Under the pieces are notes generated by a model. That model ran no database searches, had not been told where the DNA came from, and saw nothing but the letters and a program-made list of their open reading frames with translations. From contig NZ_JAEPKU010000028.1 in the NCBI RefSeq assembly GCF_016652235.1, forward strand, positions 1 to 37,307: a stretch of 37,307 nucleotides of DNA, written 5' to 3'. Shown piece by piece: positions 26,675 through 36,000 of this stretch. A program made the translations under genes and the position numbers. This DNA is from Dysgonomonas sp. Marseille-P4677. Its GTDB lineage: Bacteria; Bacteroidota; Bacteroidia; Bacteroidales; Dysgonomonadaceae. How positions within the stretch are numbered: the stretch's first letter is position 1; each line of letters opens with the position of its first letter.

Positions 26675-27109
26675 ATGCTTGACGGTATTATAGACATTGT
26701 AAAGAATCAGGCTCTAGAAGCCATCTCACAAAACTCAGATGTGCCTACTAATAAGAAAGAAGCTGCAATAGAAACAACGACATCTTCTATCGTAGATGGT
26801 ATTAAGAGTCAACTTACAACAAGTAATCTACCCAATTTAATGAATTTATTTGGTGGAGGTTCAGACAGCAAGGCAATCACAGACTCAATCCAGGGATCGG
26901 TTGTCTCGGCACTGAGTGAAAAGGTTGGTTTAAATAAAGATACTGCAAACAGTATTGCATCCGTAGTAATACCAGCTGTAATAAGTCTTATTTCTAAAAA
27001 GAACAATGATTCGAACGATTCTTTTAATCTGGAATCTCTTGTAGAATCCGTAGCTGGGAAGAAAGGCGGAGGATTACTCGGTGCATTAAGCAGTCTGTTC
27101 AAAAAATAA
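26675..27109 (+). CDS. DUF937-like small protein
   Basis: The 144-residue protein has no signal peptide. It is rich in Ser, Ala and small residues, with amphipathic helices and two glycine-rich turns (NLFGGGSDSK and GKKGGGLLGALSSLF). The pattern resembles DUF937/YidB-like proteins, whose function is poorly known. It starts 93 bp after the HAD gene and ends at a bidirectional terminator. Family assignment is by general pattern only. Confidence 0.7.
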   Translation: MLDGIIDIVKNQALEAISQNSDVPTNKKEAAIETTTSSIVDGIKSQLTTSNLPNLMNLFGGGSDSKAITDSIQGSVVSALSEKVGLNKDTANSIASVVIPAVISLISKKNNDSNDSFNLESLVESVAGKKGGGLLGALSSLFKK

Positions 27110-27125
27110 TATATCATTATTATAA

Positions 27126-27160
27126 ATAAAAAAAGCAATTCATTCAGAATTGCTTTTTTA
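27126..27160. terminator. Bidirectional terminator between convergent genes
   Basis: The stem AGCAATTC/GAATTGCT (27134-27141 with 27147-27154) with a 5-nt loop is extended by an A run on the left and a T run on the right. It serves the DUF937-like gene and the radical SAM gene, whose stop codon follows at 27161. Confidence 0.88.
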
Positions 27161-28831
27161 TTATTCATAACTTACTGAATAAGGTAATACCAATCGGGTA
27201 CTACCCATAAATACAGTAAGTTGATAATCATTCTCTGAAATATGGTCTACTGCCGTTTGTTTCTCTATTATCCTACGATTCAGATTGTACTTAGATAAAA
27301 ATACTCTATCCTGCCCTATTTGATACAATAATTGTTTTCGTTTCTTCTTATCTATTTGCTCTTTCCAGAAACCTTGAGGTCTACGTGTAAAGTTATTGTA
27401 ATAATCAGATCGTAAATACTGAAATAGGTTAAGCCCCTTTGTCTGTAAGAAATTATCTAAATATCTGAATAAATCTTCGAGTTGATATCCCCTGTGAGGT
27501 AGTCTTTGTTGTTTATAATATTGTCCTATTTCATCAAACAATTCGAAATATCTACCTTTATAATATTTAGTAAAAATAACATCCATTGTTTGTGAAAACC
27601 GCCCGCTATTCCAAAACTTCTCGAGAGCATGTTCAGCCTCATGTATTCTATCCAATTCTACTCTTGATATATCTGCATTATATTCTATTTCATAAGGGGG
27701 CTCCTCATCGTATTTATAACCATACTTATCGGCATAGCGTCTGAGATTTGTTCCTCGCAGCATTTTCAGAAAACCAAGCTGTACTTCTTTTGCTCCAAAT
27801 TCAAACACATCGTTAAATGATTTTATAAAACGGTCTAATGTCTCATATGGCAAACCGGCAATAAGATCGAGATGTAAATCTACCTTCCCTCCAGCCATTA
27901 TTTTCCTCACATTATCGGCTAATAATGGAAAATCTTGTTTGCGTTTGACTGCTATATTAGTTGGCTCGTATGTAGATTGGATACCGATCTCGAAACGGAA
28001 ATAATTCTCAGGTAAATTCGTATTCAGATAATCAATCATTTCATCACTTAATAAATCAGCGTAGACTTCAAACTGACAACTCAGATTCGGACGATAGTTC
28101 TTAATTAAAAAGTCAAATACAGTAAGCGTATGATTTTTATTAAGATTAAATGTACGATCGAGAAATTTAATTTGTTTTACATCATTATCTATTAAGTATT
28201 TCAGATTGCTCAATATATAATTCTGAGGAAAATAACGTACTCCTTTTTCGAGTGACGATAAACAATATTGACATTGGTAAGGGCATCCTCGCGAAGTCTC
28301 AAAATAAACGAGTCTATTTTGCACATCAGTTCTGTCTTCGTCGAGCATATACGGAGATGGCAGAGATGCTAACCTCTCCATATCTGCTTGTACAATATGT
28401 CTGCTTATTCTATTTCGGGCAGATACTCCCGGCATGTCAGCAAGCTCATTATTCTCAATCGCATTAAGTAGCTCTCCAAAAACGAATTCACCCTCACCAC
28501 TTATCACGTAGTCAATATCCCAATTTTGCAAGAAGAACTCCGGTTCATACGATACTTCCGGGCCTCCTAGTATAATAATTAAGTCTGGATTCTCTTTCTT
28601 TAACAGAGCCACCAACATTCTTGTTTGCGATACATTCCATATAGAAACACTTAACCCTAAAACATCGATTTGCATAGCTAATAACTCATCTGATATTTTC
28701 GCCAGATCTTCCTTAATTGTATATTCTTTGAAAGAAATATCAAATTTATCTTTGTTTGCTACATATAGCCAGCGAAGAGCCAAAGATGTATGAATGTATT
28801 TAGCATTAAGCGTTGTAAGAATCGTTTTCAT
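27161..28831 (-). CDS. B12-binding-domain radical SAM protein
   Basis: In this 556-residue protein, residues 1 to about 135 form a cobalamin-binding-type Rossmann domain (LGLSVSIWN, IILGGPEVS). A radical SAM core follows with CPYQCQYC (C183, C187, C190), the [4Fe-4S] ligands. About 180 residues of helical C-terminal extension are consistent with DUF4080. Such proteins modify unactivated carbons, often by methylation; the substrate of this widely distributed group is unknown. No His of the DxHxxG type is obvious, so cobalamin could bind base-off without a lower His ligand. The -7 box lies directly before ATG 28831, suggesting a leaderless or nearly leaderless mRNA. Confidence 0.88.
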   Translation of the reverse strand: MKTILTTLNAKYIHTSLALRWLYVANKDKFDISFKEYTIKEDLAKISDELLAMQIDVLGLSVSIWNVSQTRMLVALLKKENPDLIIILGGPEVSYEPEFFLQNWDIDYVISGEGEFVFGELLNAIENNELADMPGVSARNRISRHIVQADMERLASLPSPYMLDEDRTDVQNRLVYFETSRGCPYQCQYCLSSLEKGVRYFPQNYILSNLKYLIDNDVKQIKFLDRTFNLNKNHTLTVFDFLIKNYRPNLSCQFEVYADLLSDEMIDYLNTNLPENYFRFEIGIQSTYEPTNIAVKRKQDFPLLADNVRKIMAGGKVDLHLDLIAGLPYETLDRFIKSFNDVFEFGAKEVQLGFLKMLRGTNLRRYADKYGYKYDEEPPYEIEYNADISRVELDRIHEAEHALEKFWNSGRFSQTMDVIFTKYYKGRYFELFDEIGQYYKQQRLPHRGYQLEDLFRYLDNFLQTKGLNLFQYLRSDYYNNFTRRPQGFWKEQIDKKKRKQLLYQIGQDRVFLSKYNLNRRIIEKQTAVDHISENDYQLTVFMGSTRLVLPYSVSYE

Positions 28832-28835
28832 ATTA

Positions 28836-28843
28836 CAAAGTTA
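28836..28843 (-). promoter_or_regulatory. -7 promoter element of the radical SAM gene
   Basis: TAACTTTG on the minus strand is an exact match. Only four bases separate it from the ATG at 28831, so transcription would begin at or next to the start codon. Confidence 0.5.
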
Positions 28844-28889
28844 ATAGTTTTAGGCTTTATATAAACCAAGAAAAGAAACAGTAGCCACA

Positions 28890-28925
28890 AAATAAAAAGA
28901 GCCGATAATCGAATATCAGCCCTCT
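28890..28925 (-). terminator. Terminator of alaS
   Basis: An imperfect stem (28914-28924 with 28899-28907, GATA/TATC core and GAG/CTC base) is followed on the minus strand by TCTTTTTATTTT. It lies 16 nt after the alaS stop. Confidence 0.65.
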
Positions 28926-28940
28926 TATCTGCTAAAGAGA

Positions 28941-31553
28941 TTATTTTATTTTATCTAATATTTCATCAAAAGCCTTGGCTAAGCCATCACGATTTTTACC
29001 TCCCGCTGTCGCAAAATGAGGTTGCCCACCGCCACCACCTTGTATATGTTTCGCTGCATCACGAATAATCTGAGATGCATTCAACTGATGATCATTCACC
29101 AAATCGTCACTTAACATCAAGGTCAGCAATGGCTTATTTTCGGCATCGGTAATTCCTACGAACGCTGCATTCTGCGGATATTGTCCTTTAATCTGAAATG
29201 CAATATCTTTTACCATGTCTGCCGGAATAGAACCTTTTAATATGAAAGTATCGATACCATTCACAACCTGTTTATTCTTTATCACAGAATCTTTTAATTG
29301 AACGATCTTTTCTTTCACATACTCTTCCATTTTCTTCTTCATCTCCGAATTCTCTTCAAAGAATTTGCGTAATGTCTGAGTCAGATTCGGTGCATTATTC
29401 AATAAAGAACGCATTTCGGATAAAATATCCTGCTGCATATAATAATGATCTTCACAAACTTCTGCTGTAATAGCTTCTATACGACGAATGCCTGCTGCGA
29501 TAGAACTTTCATTTATAATACGAAACGAACCTATTCGTCCTGTAGATGAAATATGCGTTCCCCCACAAAGTTCCACTGAATCACCAAAACGAATAACACG
29601 CACATCATCTCCATATTTTTCGCCAAACAGAGCCATAGCTCCCATAGCTTTAGCCTCAGAAATAGGGACATGTCGTTTTTCATCACGAACAATATCCTCG
29701 CGAATCTTAGCTGTAACAAAACGCTCTACTTTACGAATTTCGTCATCTGTTAGTTTCTGAAAATGGGAGAAGTCGAAACGTAACAACATTGGCGATACAA
29801 ACGAACCTTTTTGTTCAACATGAGAACCAAGTATCTCACGTAAGCCTTCGTGCAGTAAGTGAGTAGCTGTATGATTACATTCGGTAGCTGTACGATTTTT
29901 ACTATTGATGCGAGCCTGGAAAGTAGCAGTCACATCCTGAGGTAACACCTTCGCGATATGTACAGCCAGATTGTTTTCTCGTTTCGTATCTGTTATCTCT
30001 ATTTTTTCATCACCGTTTATCAACCAACCGCTATCACCTACCTGTCCTCCCATTTCGGCATAGAAAGGTGTATGACTAAGGACTAGCTGAAAGTACTCAT
30101 TATTTTTTTGTTTTACTTTACGATAACGTAAAATCTCAGTCTCACATTCAGTAGAATCATAACCAAGAAACTCCGGATCACCCTCTTTTAGCTGTACCCA
30201 GTCGCCGGTTTCAACGGAAGCCGCATTGCGCGCACGCTCTTTTTGCTTTTGCATTTCTGCATCAAAAGCATTATGATCCACAGTCATATCGTTTTCGCGA
30301 AGAATTAGCTCTGTTAGGTCTAATGGAAAGCCATATGTATCATACAGTGTAAAAGCATCGGCACCATTAAGTACAGTCTGACCTTTTGCTTTTGTTTCCG
30401 TAATTTGCTTATCCAATAGTTTTATACCTGTATCCAGTGTACGAAGGAAGGATTCTTCTTCTTCTTTTATTACTTTTTCGATGAGAGTTTGTTGTTGTAT
30501 AAGTTCAGGATAAGCATTGCCCATTGTCTCTATAAGTGCAGGGATTAACTTATACATAAATGCTTTATGCTGATCAAGGAATGTATAGCCATAACGCACA
30601 GCACGACGAAGAATACGGCGGATTACATAACCGGCCTTTGCATTCGATGGTAATTGCCCGTCGGTAATAGAAAAAGCTATAGTACGTATATGGTCGGCAA
30701 TAACCCGCATTGCAATATCCTTTTTAGCATCCTCGCCATAAGTATTTGCTGTTAATTCTCCAATAGCCTTTATTATTGTTTGAAAAACATCTGTATCATA
30801 ATTCGACACTTTACCTTGCACCGCCATACACAGACGCTCAAAACCCATCCCGGTATCGATAACCTTAGCAGGAAGCGATTCGAGAGACTTGTCTGCCTTA
30901 CGGTTAAATTGCATAAATACAAGATTCCATATTTCTATTACATCGGGATCTTTATTTACTAATAACGCTCCATCTACTTTTGCACGCTCTTCATCCGAAC
31001 GAATATCAATATGTATTTCGGAACAAGGGCCACAAGGACCTGTATCGCCCATTTCCCAAAAATTATCTTTCTTATTGCCGTTGATTATACGTTCTTTAGG
31101 AAGATATTTCTCCCAATAACCTGCGGCTTCGTCATCTCGCGACAAGCCTTCATCAGGGCTTCCTTCAAAAACAGTTACGTATAAACGGTTCTGATCTAAC
31201 TCAATCACTTCTGTCAAATATTCCCAAGCCCATTCGATAGCTTCTTTTTTGAAATAGTCACCAAACGACCAATTTCCTAGCATCTCAAACATGGTATGGT
31301 GATATGTATCGTGACCTACTTCTTCCAAATCGTTATGCTTACCGCTTACACGAAGACATTTTTGAGAATCCGCCACTCGTGGATATTTAATAGGAGCATT
31401 ACCCAAAATAATATCTTTAAACTGGTTCATACCTGCGTTTGTAAACATTAGTGTCGGGTCATCTTTAATAACCATAGGTGCAGATGGCACTATCTGGTGT
31501 CCTTTTGATGCAAAAAAAGATTTGAATGATTCACGAATTTCTTTAGAAGTCAT
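28941..31553 (-). CDS. alaS: Alanyl-tRNA synthetase
   Basis: The full-length 870-residue class II synthetase attaches Ala to tRNA-Ala and edits Ser/Gly mischarging. Domains in order are the catalytic core (opening with [32 protein letters not shown]), a helical tRNA-recognition region, the editing domain with HTATH near residue 560 and CGGTH near 660 (zinc ligands), a coiled segment, and the C-Ala domain ending [14 protein letters not shown]. It is divergent from the M23 peptidase gene across a 209-bp gap. A near-consensus -7 element (TACTTTCG, 31620-31613 minus) is the best promoter candidate. No T-box or riboswitch is visible upstream. Confidence 0.98.
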   Translation of the reverse strand: MTSKEIRESFKSFFASKGHQIVPSAPMVIKDDPTLMFTNAGMNQFKDIILGNAPIKYPRVADSQKCLRVSGKHNDLEEVGHDTYHHTMFEMLGNWSFGDYFKKEAIEWAWEYLTEVIELDQNRLYVTVFEGSPDEGLSRDDEAAGYWEKYLPKERIINGNKKDNFWEMGDTGPCGPCSEIHIDIRSDEERAKVDGALLVNKDPDVIEIWNLVFMQFNRKADKSLESLPAKVIDTGMGFERLCMAVQGKVSNYDTDVFQTIIKAIGELTANTYGEDAKKDIAMRVIADHIRTIAFSITDGQLPSNAKAGYVIRRILRRAVRYGYTFLDQHKAFMYKLIPALIETMGNAYPELIQQQTLIEKVIKEEEESFLRTLDTGIKLLDKQITETKAKGQTVLNGADAFTLYDTYGFPLDLTELILRENDMTVDHNAFDAEMQKQKERARNAASVETGDWVQLKEGDPEFLGYDSTECETEILRYRKVKQKNNEYFQLVLSHTPFYAEMGGQVGDSGWLINGDEKIEITDTKRENNLAVHIAKVLPQDVTATFQARINSKNRTATECNHTATHLLHEGLREILGSHVEQKGSFVSPMLLRFDFSHFQKLTDDEIRKVERFVTAKIREDIVRDEKRHVPISEAKAMGAMALFGEKYGDDVRVIRFGDSVELCGGTHISSTGRIGSFRIINESSIAAGIRRIEAITAEVCEDHYYMQQDILSEMRSLLNNAPNLTQTLRKFFEENSEMKKKMEEYVKEKIVQLKDSVIKNKQVVNGIDTFILKGSIPADMVKDIAFQIKGQYPQNAAFVGITDAENKPLLTLMLSDDLVNDHQLNASQIIRDAAKHIQGGGGGQPHFATAGGKNRDGLAKAFDEILDKIK

Positions 31554-31693
31554 TTTATAGTTAAAAATTATAAGTTATGAGTAACATTTTAATGAACCAA
31601 TAAGCAAAAATGCGAAAGTAATAATTATATCAGACTATTTAAACCGACACAGCACTACATTTTCTCGTCTGCTCATTAATTAAATATAAACGA

Positions 31694-31725
31694 TTTGCAA
31701 AAATAGTTCAAAAACTTTACTTTTG
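31694..31725 (+). promoter_or_regulatory. Promoter of the M23 peptidase-MerR operon
   Basis: TTTG (31694-31697) and TACTTTTG (31718-31725) are separated by 20 nt, an essentially perfect Bacteroidota housekeeping promoter. ATG 31763 follows about 30 nt after the predicted transcript start. Confidence 0.8.
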
Positions 31726-31762
31726 TCGAACTCTCGAATATAAAATATCAGAGAAGTAAAAA

Positions 31763-32734
31763 ATGAAGCGTAAAGTATACTACCGTTACAATTCGCAAAC
31801 ACTCTCATATGAACGAATCTATCCCAGTTTAAAGGATAGAATTTTTGTTGTTTTCAGGCATCTGATTTCGGGCATAATAGTAGGTATAGCGGCACTTGTG
31901 GCTTTTATTTACTTTGTAGGGACACCTTGGGGTGAAGCCCAAAAGAAAGAAGATCAATTGATACGCACTCAGTATGAAGTATTATCGAAGCGAGCCAATG
32001 AAATGTCCAAAGTACTAAAAGATATACAACAACGAGACGATAATTTGTATCGAGCAATTTTCCATTCCGACCCTATTCCCAATTCTATACGTACATCGGG
32101 AGTTGGAGCTCCGGGAAAATACGACTATCTGAGCGATTTACCCAATCCTGATCTTATTATTCAAACTACAAAGAAGATAGATTATATTGCAAAGCAAATA
32201 TATATACAATCTAATTCTTTTGATGAAGTATTATCTATGGCTAAGACTCAAAAAGACCGACTTAAACATATTCCAAGCATACAACCGGTTTCGATGAAAT
32301 ATTTAAAACAAATGGCATCCGGTTATGGAACACGAATAGATCCTATTTATGGAACACTTCGCTTCCATGCCGGGATGGACTTTGCAGCCAACATAGGTAC
32401 TCCGGTATATGTAACCGGAGATGGTGTAGTTACCCTAGCCGATTGGAAACAAGGATACGGAAAGTGTATCATTGTTGACCATGGTTACGGATTCCAAACT
32501 CTATATGCCCATCTGAATGATTATAAAGTACGCATCGGCCAAAAGGTAACACGTGGCGAACAAATAGGAGAAGTAGGCAACACCGGAAAATCGACAGGGC
32601 CTCACCTACATTACGAAGTACATGTAAAAGGATACCCGGACAATCCGGCTAAATACTACTTTATGGATCTTTCTCCTGAAGAATATGATAAGATGTTGCA
32701 AATGGCCGCCAACCACGGGCAGGTAATGGATTGA
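31763..32734 (+). CDS. Membrane-anchored M23 family peptidase
   Basis: The 323-residue protein has a short basic cytoplasmic N-terminus, one transmembrane helix (about 35-56), a coiled-coil-like periplasmic segment (65-100), and a C-terminal LytM/M23 domain (about 190-300). The zinc motifs FHAGMD (HxxxD) and HLHYEVH (HxH) are intact, so an active peptidoglycan endopeptidase is expected. Proteins of this build act in cell-wall remodelling and division. It is the first gene of a two-gene operon with a MerR regulator 6 bp downstream, divergent from alaS. I recall a similar arrangement in other Bacteroidales. Confidence 0.94.
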   Translation: MKRKVYYRYNSQTLSYERIYPSLKDRIFVVFRHLISGIIVGIAALVAFIYFVGTPWGEAQKKEDQLIRTQYEVLSKRANEMSKVLKDIQQRDDNLYRAIFHSDPIPNSIRTSGVGAPGKYDYLSDLPNPDLIIQTTKKIDYIAKQIYIQSNSFDEVLSMAKTQKDRLKHIPSIQPVSMKYLKQMASGYGTRIDPIYGTLRFHAGMDFAANIGTPVYVTGDGVVTLADWKQGYGKCIIVDHGYGFQTLYAHLNDYKVRIGQKVTRGEQIGEVGNTGKSTGPHLHYEVHVKGYPDNPAKYYFMDLSPEEYDKMLQMAANHGQVMD

Positions 32735-32740
32735 TATCTT

Positions 32741-33091
32741 ATGAAAATAGACTTTGAAAATAGTAATCGATTATATTATTCTTTAAAAGAAGTAGCTGCT
32801 CACTTTGGAGTTAATGAGTCGCTACTTCGTTTCTGGGAAACAGAATTCAGCATTATCAAACCCAGAAAGACAGAGGGGGGAGCACGTCAATATACGAAAG
32901 AAGATATCGAAAATATTGCATTGGTATATCACCTTGTAAAAAATAAAGGGCTTACCCTTGAAGGTGCGCGACAAACTCTCAAACACAACAAAGATGAAGA
33001 GACTCGGAAAGTACAAATCATACAAAAGTTGGAAAAGATAAAGAAAGAGCTGGAAGACTTAGAACATGAGTTTGATTCATCCTTTGACTAA
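32741..33091 (+). CDS. MerR-family transcriptional regulator
   Basis: The 116-residue protein has an N-terminal winged helix (about 10-80: YYSLKEVAAHFGVNESLLRFWE, then the wing GGARQYTKEDIE). A short helical tail (about 85-116) would form the dimer coiled coil. There is no effector domain and no Cys pair, so it is not a metal or oxidant sensor of the SoxR/CueR type. It is tightly linked (6-bp gap) to the M23 peptidase gene, suggesting a role in cell-envelope control. The stop is 3 bp from the convergent NTF2-like gene, with no terminator in between. Confidence 0.92.
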   Translation: MKIDFENSNRLYYSLKEVAAHFGVNESLLRFWETEFSIIKPRKTEGGARQYTKEDIENIALVYHLVKNKGLTLEGARQTLKHNKDEETRKVQIIQKLEKIKKELEDLEHEFDSSFD

Positions 33092-33094
33092 ATT

Positions 33095-33481
33095 TCATAC
33101 AGGTTTAATCAAAGACCAGTGATTGTGAATAATCTTCCATTCGTTTGCCACTAACTTATAAACCTCAGTACAGTTCCACTTATAGACCGTTTCTTCTGTG
33201 TATGAAAGTAGATTATAAGTTAACACAGCCATTTCTCCTGTAGCCTGTACTCTAGGGTCTATCATTTCATAATTATCTACCCGTACTTTGCCACTCACCT
33301 CTTCATAAAGAGCTTCTATTTTATCGAAGCCGTCTAACCTTTTCTCCTGAAAAGGATCAAAATAAGTAAAGTCCGGAGTGTATAAATCCAGATAACCTGA
33401 CGGATTACCATTGTTCCATTTCTTTAAAGCGGCTGTTTCTAGTGCAATAATCTTTGTTGCAATGCTTTTTTCGTAATTCAT
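33095..33481 (-). CDS. NTF2/SnoaL-like protein
   Basis: The 128-residue protein has the cone-shaped NTF2 fold pattern: an N-terminal helix (IIALETAALKKWNNGNP), a FTYFDPF segment and long C-terminal strands ending WKIIHNHWSLIKP. It resembles DUF4440/SnoaL-like small enzymes or ligand binders. It has an exact -7 box of its own (33510-33517). It lies downstream of, and on the same strand as, the AraC regulator, which might control it. The function is unknown. Confidence 0.85.
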   Translation of the reverse strand: MNYEKSIATKIIALETAALKKWNNGNPSGYLDLYTPDFTYFDPFQEKRLDGFDKIEALYEEVSGKVRVDNYEMIDPRVQATGEMAVLTYNLLSYTEETVYKWNCTEVYKLVANEWKIIHNHWSLIKPV

Positions 33482-33509
33482 GTTTGTAATGATTTAAATT
33501 ATTTCATTA

Positions 33510-33517
33510 CAAAGGTA
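33510..33517 (-). promoter_or_regulatory. -7 promoter element of the NTF2-like gene
   Basis: TACCTTTG on the minus strand is an exact TAnnTTTG match, about 29 nt before ATG 33481. Confidence 0.55.
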
Positions 33518-33569
33518 TTACGTCACTGTAGAATGCCGGCAATGCATATGACGGAGAAAATAGCACTTT

Positions 33570-34439
33570 TTACGGTTTATCAGCGTTACGGTATTGTAAA
33601 GGCGTATAACCTGTTTGTTTCCTAAAAAAACGGATAAAGTATGATGTGTTTTCGTAATTGAGAGACGCAGCTATATCTGATATGGAAAAGGAAGAATATA
33701 AGAGCATTTTTTTTGCTTCTTGTATAACCTTATTCTGAATAACTTGTTTAGCGCTAATTCCGTTTGCCGATTTTACCAGTTCGTTCAGATAATTTGGAGT
33801 AATACAGAGTTTATCGGCATAATGACGGATAGAATGGTTTTGCTTGTATTCTATACCTACAAGTTTTATAAAAGTGTCGGCATATCTGTTTTTTGCATTT
33901 TCGGTATTAACGGAAGATGAATTTCTAAGGATATAAATTCTGTCCAATGATTTCAGTGTCTGATATAGTAACGCTCTCAGTATATGCTTATCTTTTTCCT
34001 TATAAGAGTCTATTTCCTGTTTAATTTCATTTATTAACCGGAGAGTGTGCTCAGAATCTTTATCAAGACTTAATTTACTAAAAGCATGTGAGCCTTTGAA
34101 ATATGATAAGTGCTCCAGAAAATCAGGATCATTAAAGAAGGTGAGTAGAAATTCCTTTTCAAATATAAGGGCATAGCCGTCTGTAATATTATTAATGTCC
34201 CACCAGCGTATCTGATTGGGTGAAGAAAATATTACATCCCCTTTTCGGACATAATATTCCTTTTCATCAATTCTAAATTTACCATGGCCATCTGTAATCA
34301 GGGTAATATCATGATAGCCCAATCTATGGACAGCATCCTCTTTCAGATATTTTTTTATATCTTTTAGCCGGACAACATCAATTAACAACTCTTCTCCATA
34401 TTTGGTTTTGTGGAAGGCATATTGTTTGATCCGGTGCAT
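33570..34439 (-). CDS. AraC-family transcriptional regulator
   Basis: From ATG 34439 the protein has 289 residues. The N-terminal cupin-like sensing domain (about 1-150; HGKFRIDEKEYYVRKGDVIFSSPNQ) is followed by a C-terminal double HTH (IRHYADKLCITPNYLNELVK and ISDIAASLNYENTSYFIRFFRKQTGYTPLQYR). It is typical of Bacteroidota AraC regulators that respond to small molecules. The frame is open back to 34523, but that extension overlaps the MBOAT gene and does not look like the family, so 34439 is chosen. It lies upstream of the NTF2-like gene on the same strand. Confidence 0.9.
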   Translation of the reverse strand: MHRIKQYAFHKTKYGEELLIDVVRLKDIKKYLKEDAVHRLGYHDITLITDGHGKFRIDEKEYYVRKGDVIFSSPNQIRWWDINNITDGYALIFEKEFLLTFFNDPDFLEHLSYFKGSHAFSKLSLDKDSEHTLRLINEIKQEIDSYKEKDKHILRALLYQTLKSLDRIYILRNSSSVNTENAKNRYADTFIKLVGIEYKQNHSIRHYADKLCITPNYLNELVKSANGISAKQVIQNKVIQEAKKMLLYSSFSISDIAASLNYENTSYFIRFFRKQTGYTPLQYRNADKP

Positions 34440-34473
34440 AGGATATACGTTTTTATAACTTTTGTGATACCAT

Positions 34474-36000
34474 TTAAAATTGGAAATAGATAAACGGTTG
34501 AGGGCCACTCGACATTGTGGCAAATATCAACCAAAATATCAATCCTGCCAAACCAGCTTTTAGTAATAAAGGGGTATTATTGAATCCGGCTTTTACCGAA
34601 TTTACAAATTTCTCAGGTAAAAAGTGCAATATATAACCGATAGCAATAAGTATAAATACATTCTTGTAGCCCTCAATGATCACCAACCACTCATCGGGAG
34701 CAAAGGTTAAGTTCCCAATATTTGAAATTACATCTGCCGCCAATTCAAAACTTCCTGCACGGAAGAATATCCAGCAGAATGCTACAAAATGAAACGTAAG
34801 CAATATACAGACTATACGCGTCAAACGGTTATCCGGTACTTTAACAAATTGTTTGAAGAATCGTTCTACAACAAGAATTCCACCATGTAATCCGCCCCAC
34901 ATTACAAATTTCCACGATGCTCCATGCCAAAGTCCTCCAATAAGCATTGTAAGAAAAAGATTTACATACGTCCTTATTTTTCCTTTGCGATTACCACCTA
35001 ACGATATATATAGGTAATCCCGCAGCCACGAAGATAATGAAATATGCCAGCGACGCCAGAATTCTGTTATCGACTGAGATTTATAAGGTGTCAGGAAGTT
35101 TGGTGGAATCTTAAATCCCATCAATAACGATAACCCGATAGCCATATCTGAATATCCGGAGAAGTCACAATATATTTGCAATGTATATCCATACACAGCC
35201 ATTAGATTCTCGAAAGCTGTATAACTCATAGGAGAATCAAATACTCGGTCTACAAAGTTTGTAGATATATAATCGGAAATTACAGCCTTTTTTATTAGAC
35301 CTATTAATATAAGAAATATAGCTGAGCTAGCTTCCTCTCGGGTCAAATGTAATTTCTTATACATCTGAGGAAGAAAATCCTTAGCCCTTATTATAGGCCC
35401 GGCAACTAACTTGGGAAAGAAACTTATATAAAAGCAAAAATCGAGAGTAGATTTTGCCGGTTCCATCTGTTTCCGATACAAGTCGACTGCATAACTAATG
35501 GCTTCGAAAACAAAGAAAGAAATACCAATAGGCAATATTATATTCTGAAATGACAAGTCACCATGAAATATGGCATTTATATTGTCTATTAAAAAATTTG
35601 TATATTTGTAATAAGACAACATTCCCAAATTTGCTATTACAATAAGAGCTAACAGTAGTTTCCGAGATGTTTGCCTCTCTATTTCATACATTTTTTTGGA
35701 AAGCAGATGCGTTACCACAGCACATATAACTAACAGGATATAATAATTCCCGCCAGCCTTATAGTAGAAAAATAGAGAGAATACAATTAAATATATCTTA
35801 CGAAAAAGCTCAAAGTTCTGTGATCTAACACCTACATATATTATATAAAATATAAAAAAAAGGCCTAAGAACAATGGACTATTAAAAAGTAGCGGATGAT
35901 TAGGATCATAAACAAACCATGAGGCTACATCTAAGTCTCCAAAAAGTTTAGTTATATAATCAGGAAAATATATTTCACCTATGTTGAGCAGTGTTTTCAA
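34474..36000 (-). CDS. MBOAT-family O-acyltransferase (AlgI-like)
   Basis: This polytopic membrane protein of about 509 residues transfers acyl (usually acetyl) groups across the inner membrane. Hallmarks are WRRWHISLSSWLRDYLYI (about residues 316-333 from this start) and the catalytic His in GLWHGASW, with many hydrophobic helices around. The frame has no ATG near the N-terminus: the possible starts are TTG 36051 and TTG 36000. The second gives a family-like N-terminus (KTLLNIGEIYFPDY) and is chosen. Either way the gene overlaps the 3' end of the SGNH hydrolase gene, so translation is coupled. Together they form an AlgI/AlgX- or PatA/PatB-like O-acetylation pair for a polysaccharide or peptidoglycan. 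Confidence 0.9.
   Translation of the reverse strand: MKTLLNIGEIYFPDYITKLFGDLDVASWFVYDPNHPLLFNSPLFLGLFFIFYIIYVGVRSQNFELFRKIYLIVFSLFFYYKAGGNYYILLVICAVVTHLLSKKMYEIERQTSRKLLLALIVIANLGMLSYYKYTNFLIDNINAIFHGDLSFQNIILPIGISFFVFEAISYAVDLYRKQMEPAKSTLDFCFYISFFPKLVAGPIIRAKDFLPQMYKKLHLTREEASSAIFLILIGLIKKAVISDYISTNFVDRVFDSPMSYTAFENLMAVYGYTLQIYCDFSGYSDMAIGLSLLMGFKIPPNFLTPYKSQSITEFWRRWHISLSSWLRDYLYISLGGNRKGKIRTYVNLFLTMLIGGLWHGASWKFVMWGGLHGGILVVERFFKQFVKVPDNRLTRIVCILLTFHFVAFCWIFFRAGSFELAADVISNIGNLTFAPDEWLVIIEGYKNVFILIAIGYILHFLPEKFVNSVKAGFNNTPLLLKAGLAGLIFWLIFATMSSGPQPFIYFQF

Noticed and set aside
26809-27168. A 119-codon minus-strand open frame opposite the DUF937-like gene
   Set aside because: It crosses the bidirectional terminator and is antisense to a better-supported gene.
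31554-31762. Riboswitch or T-box upstream of alaS
   Set aside because: No conserved T-box-like sequence, specifier stem or terminator/antiterminator pair could be seen; only promoter-like elements are present.
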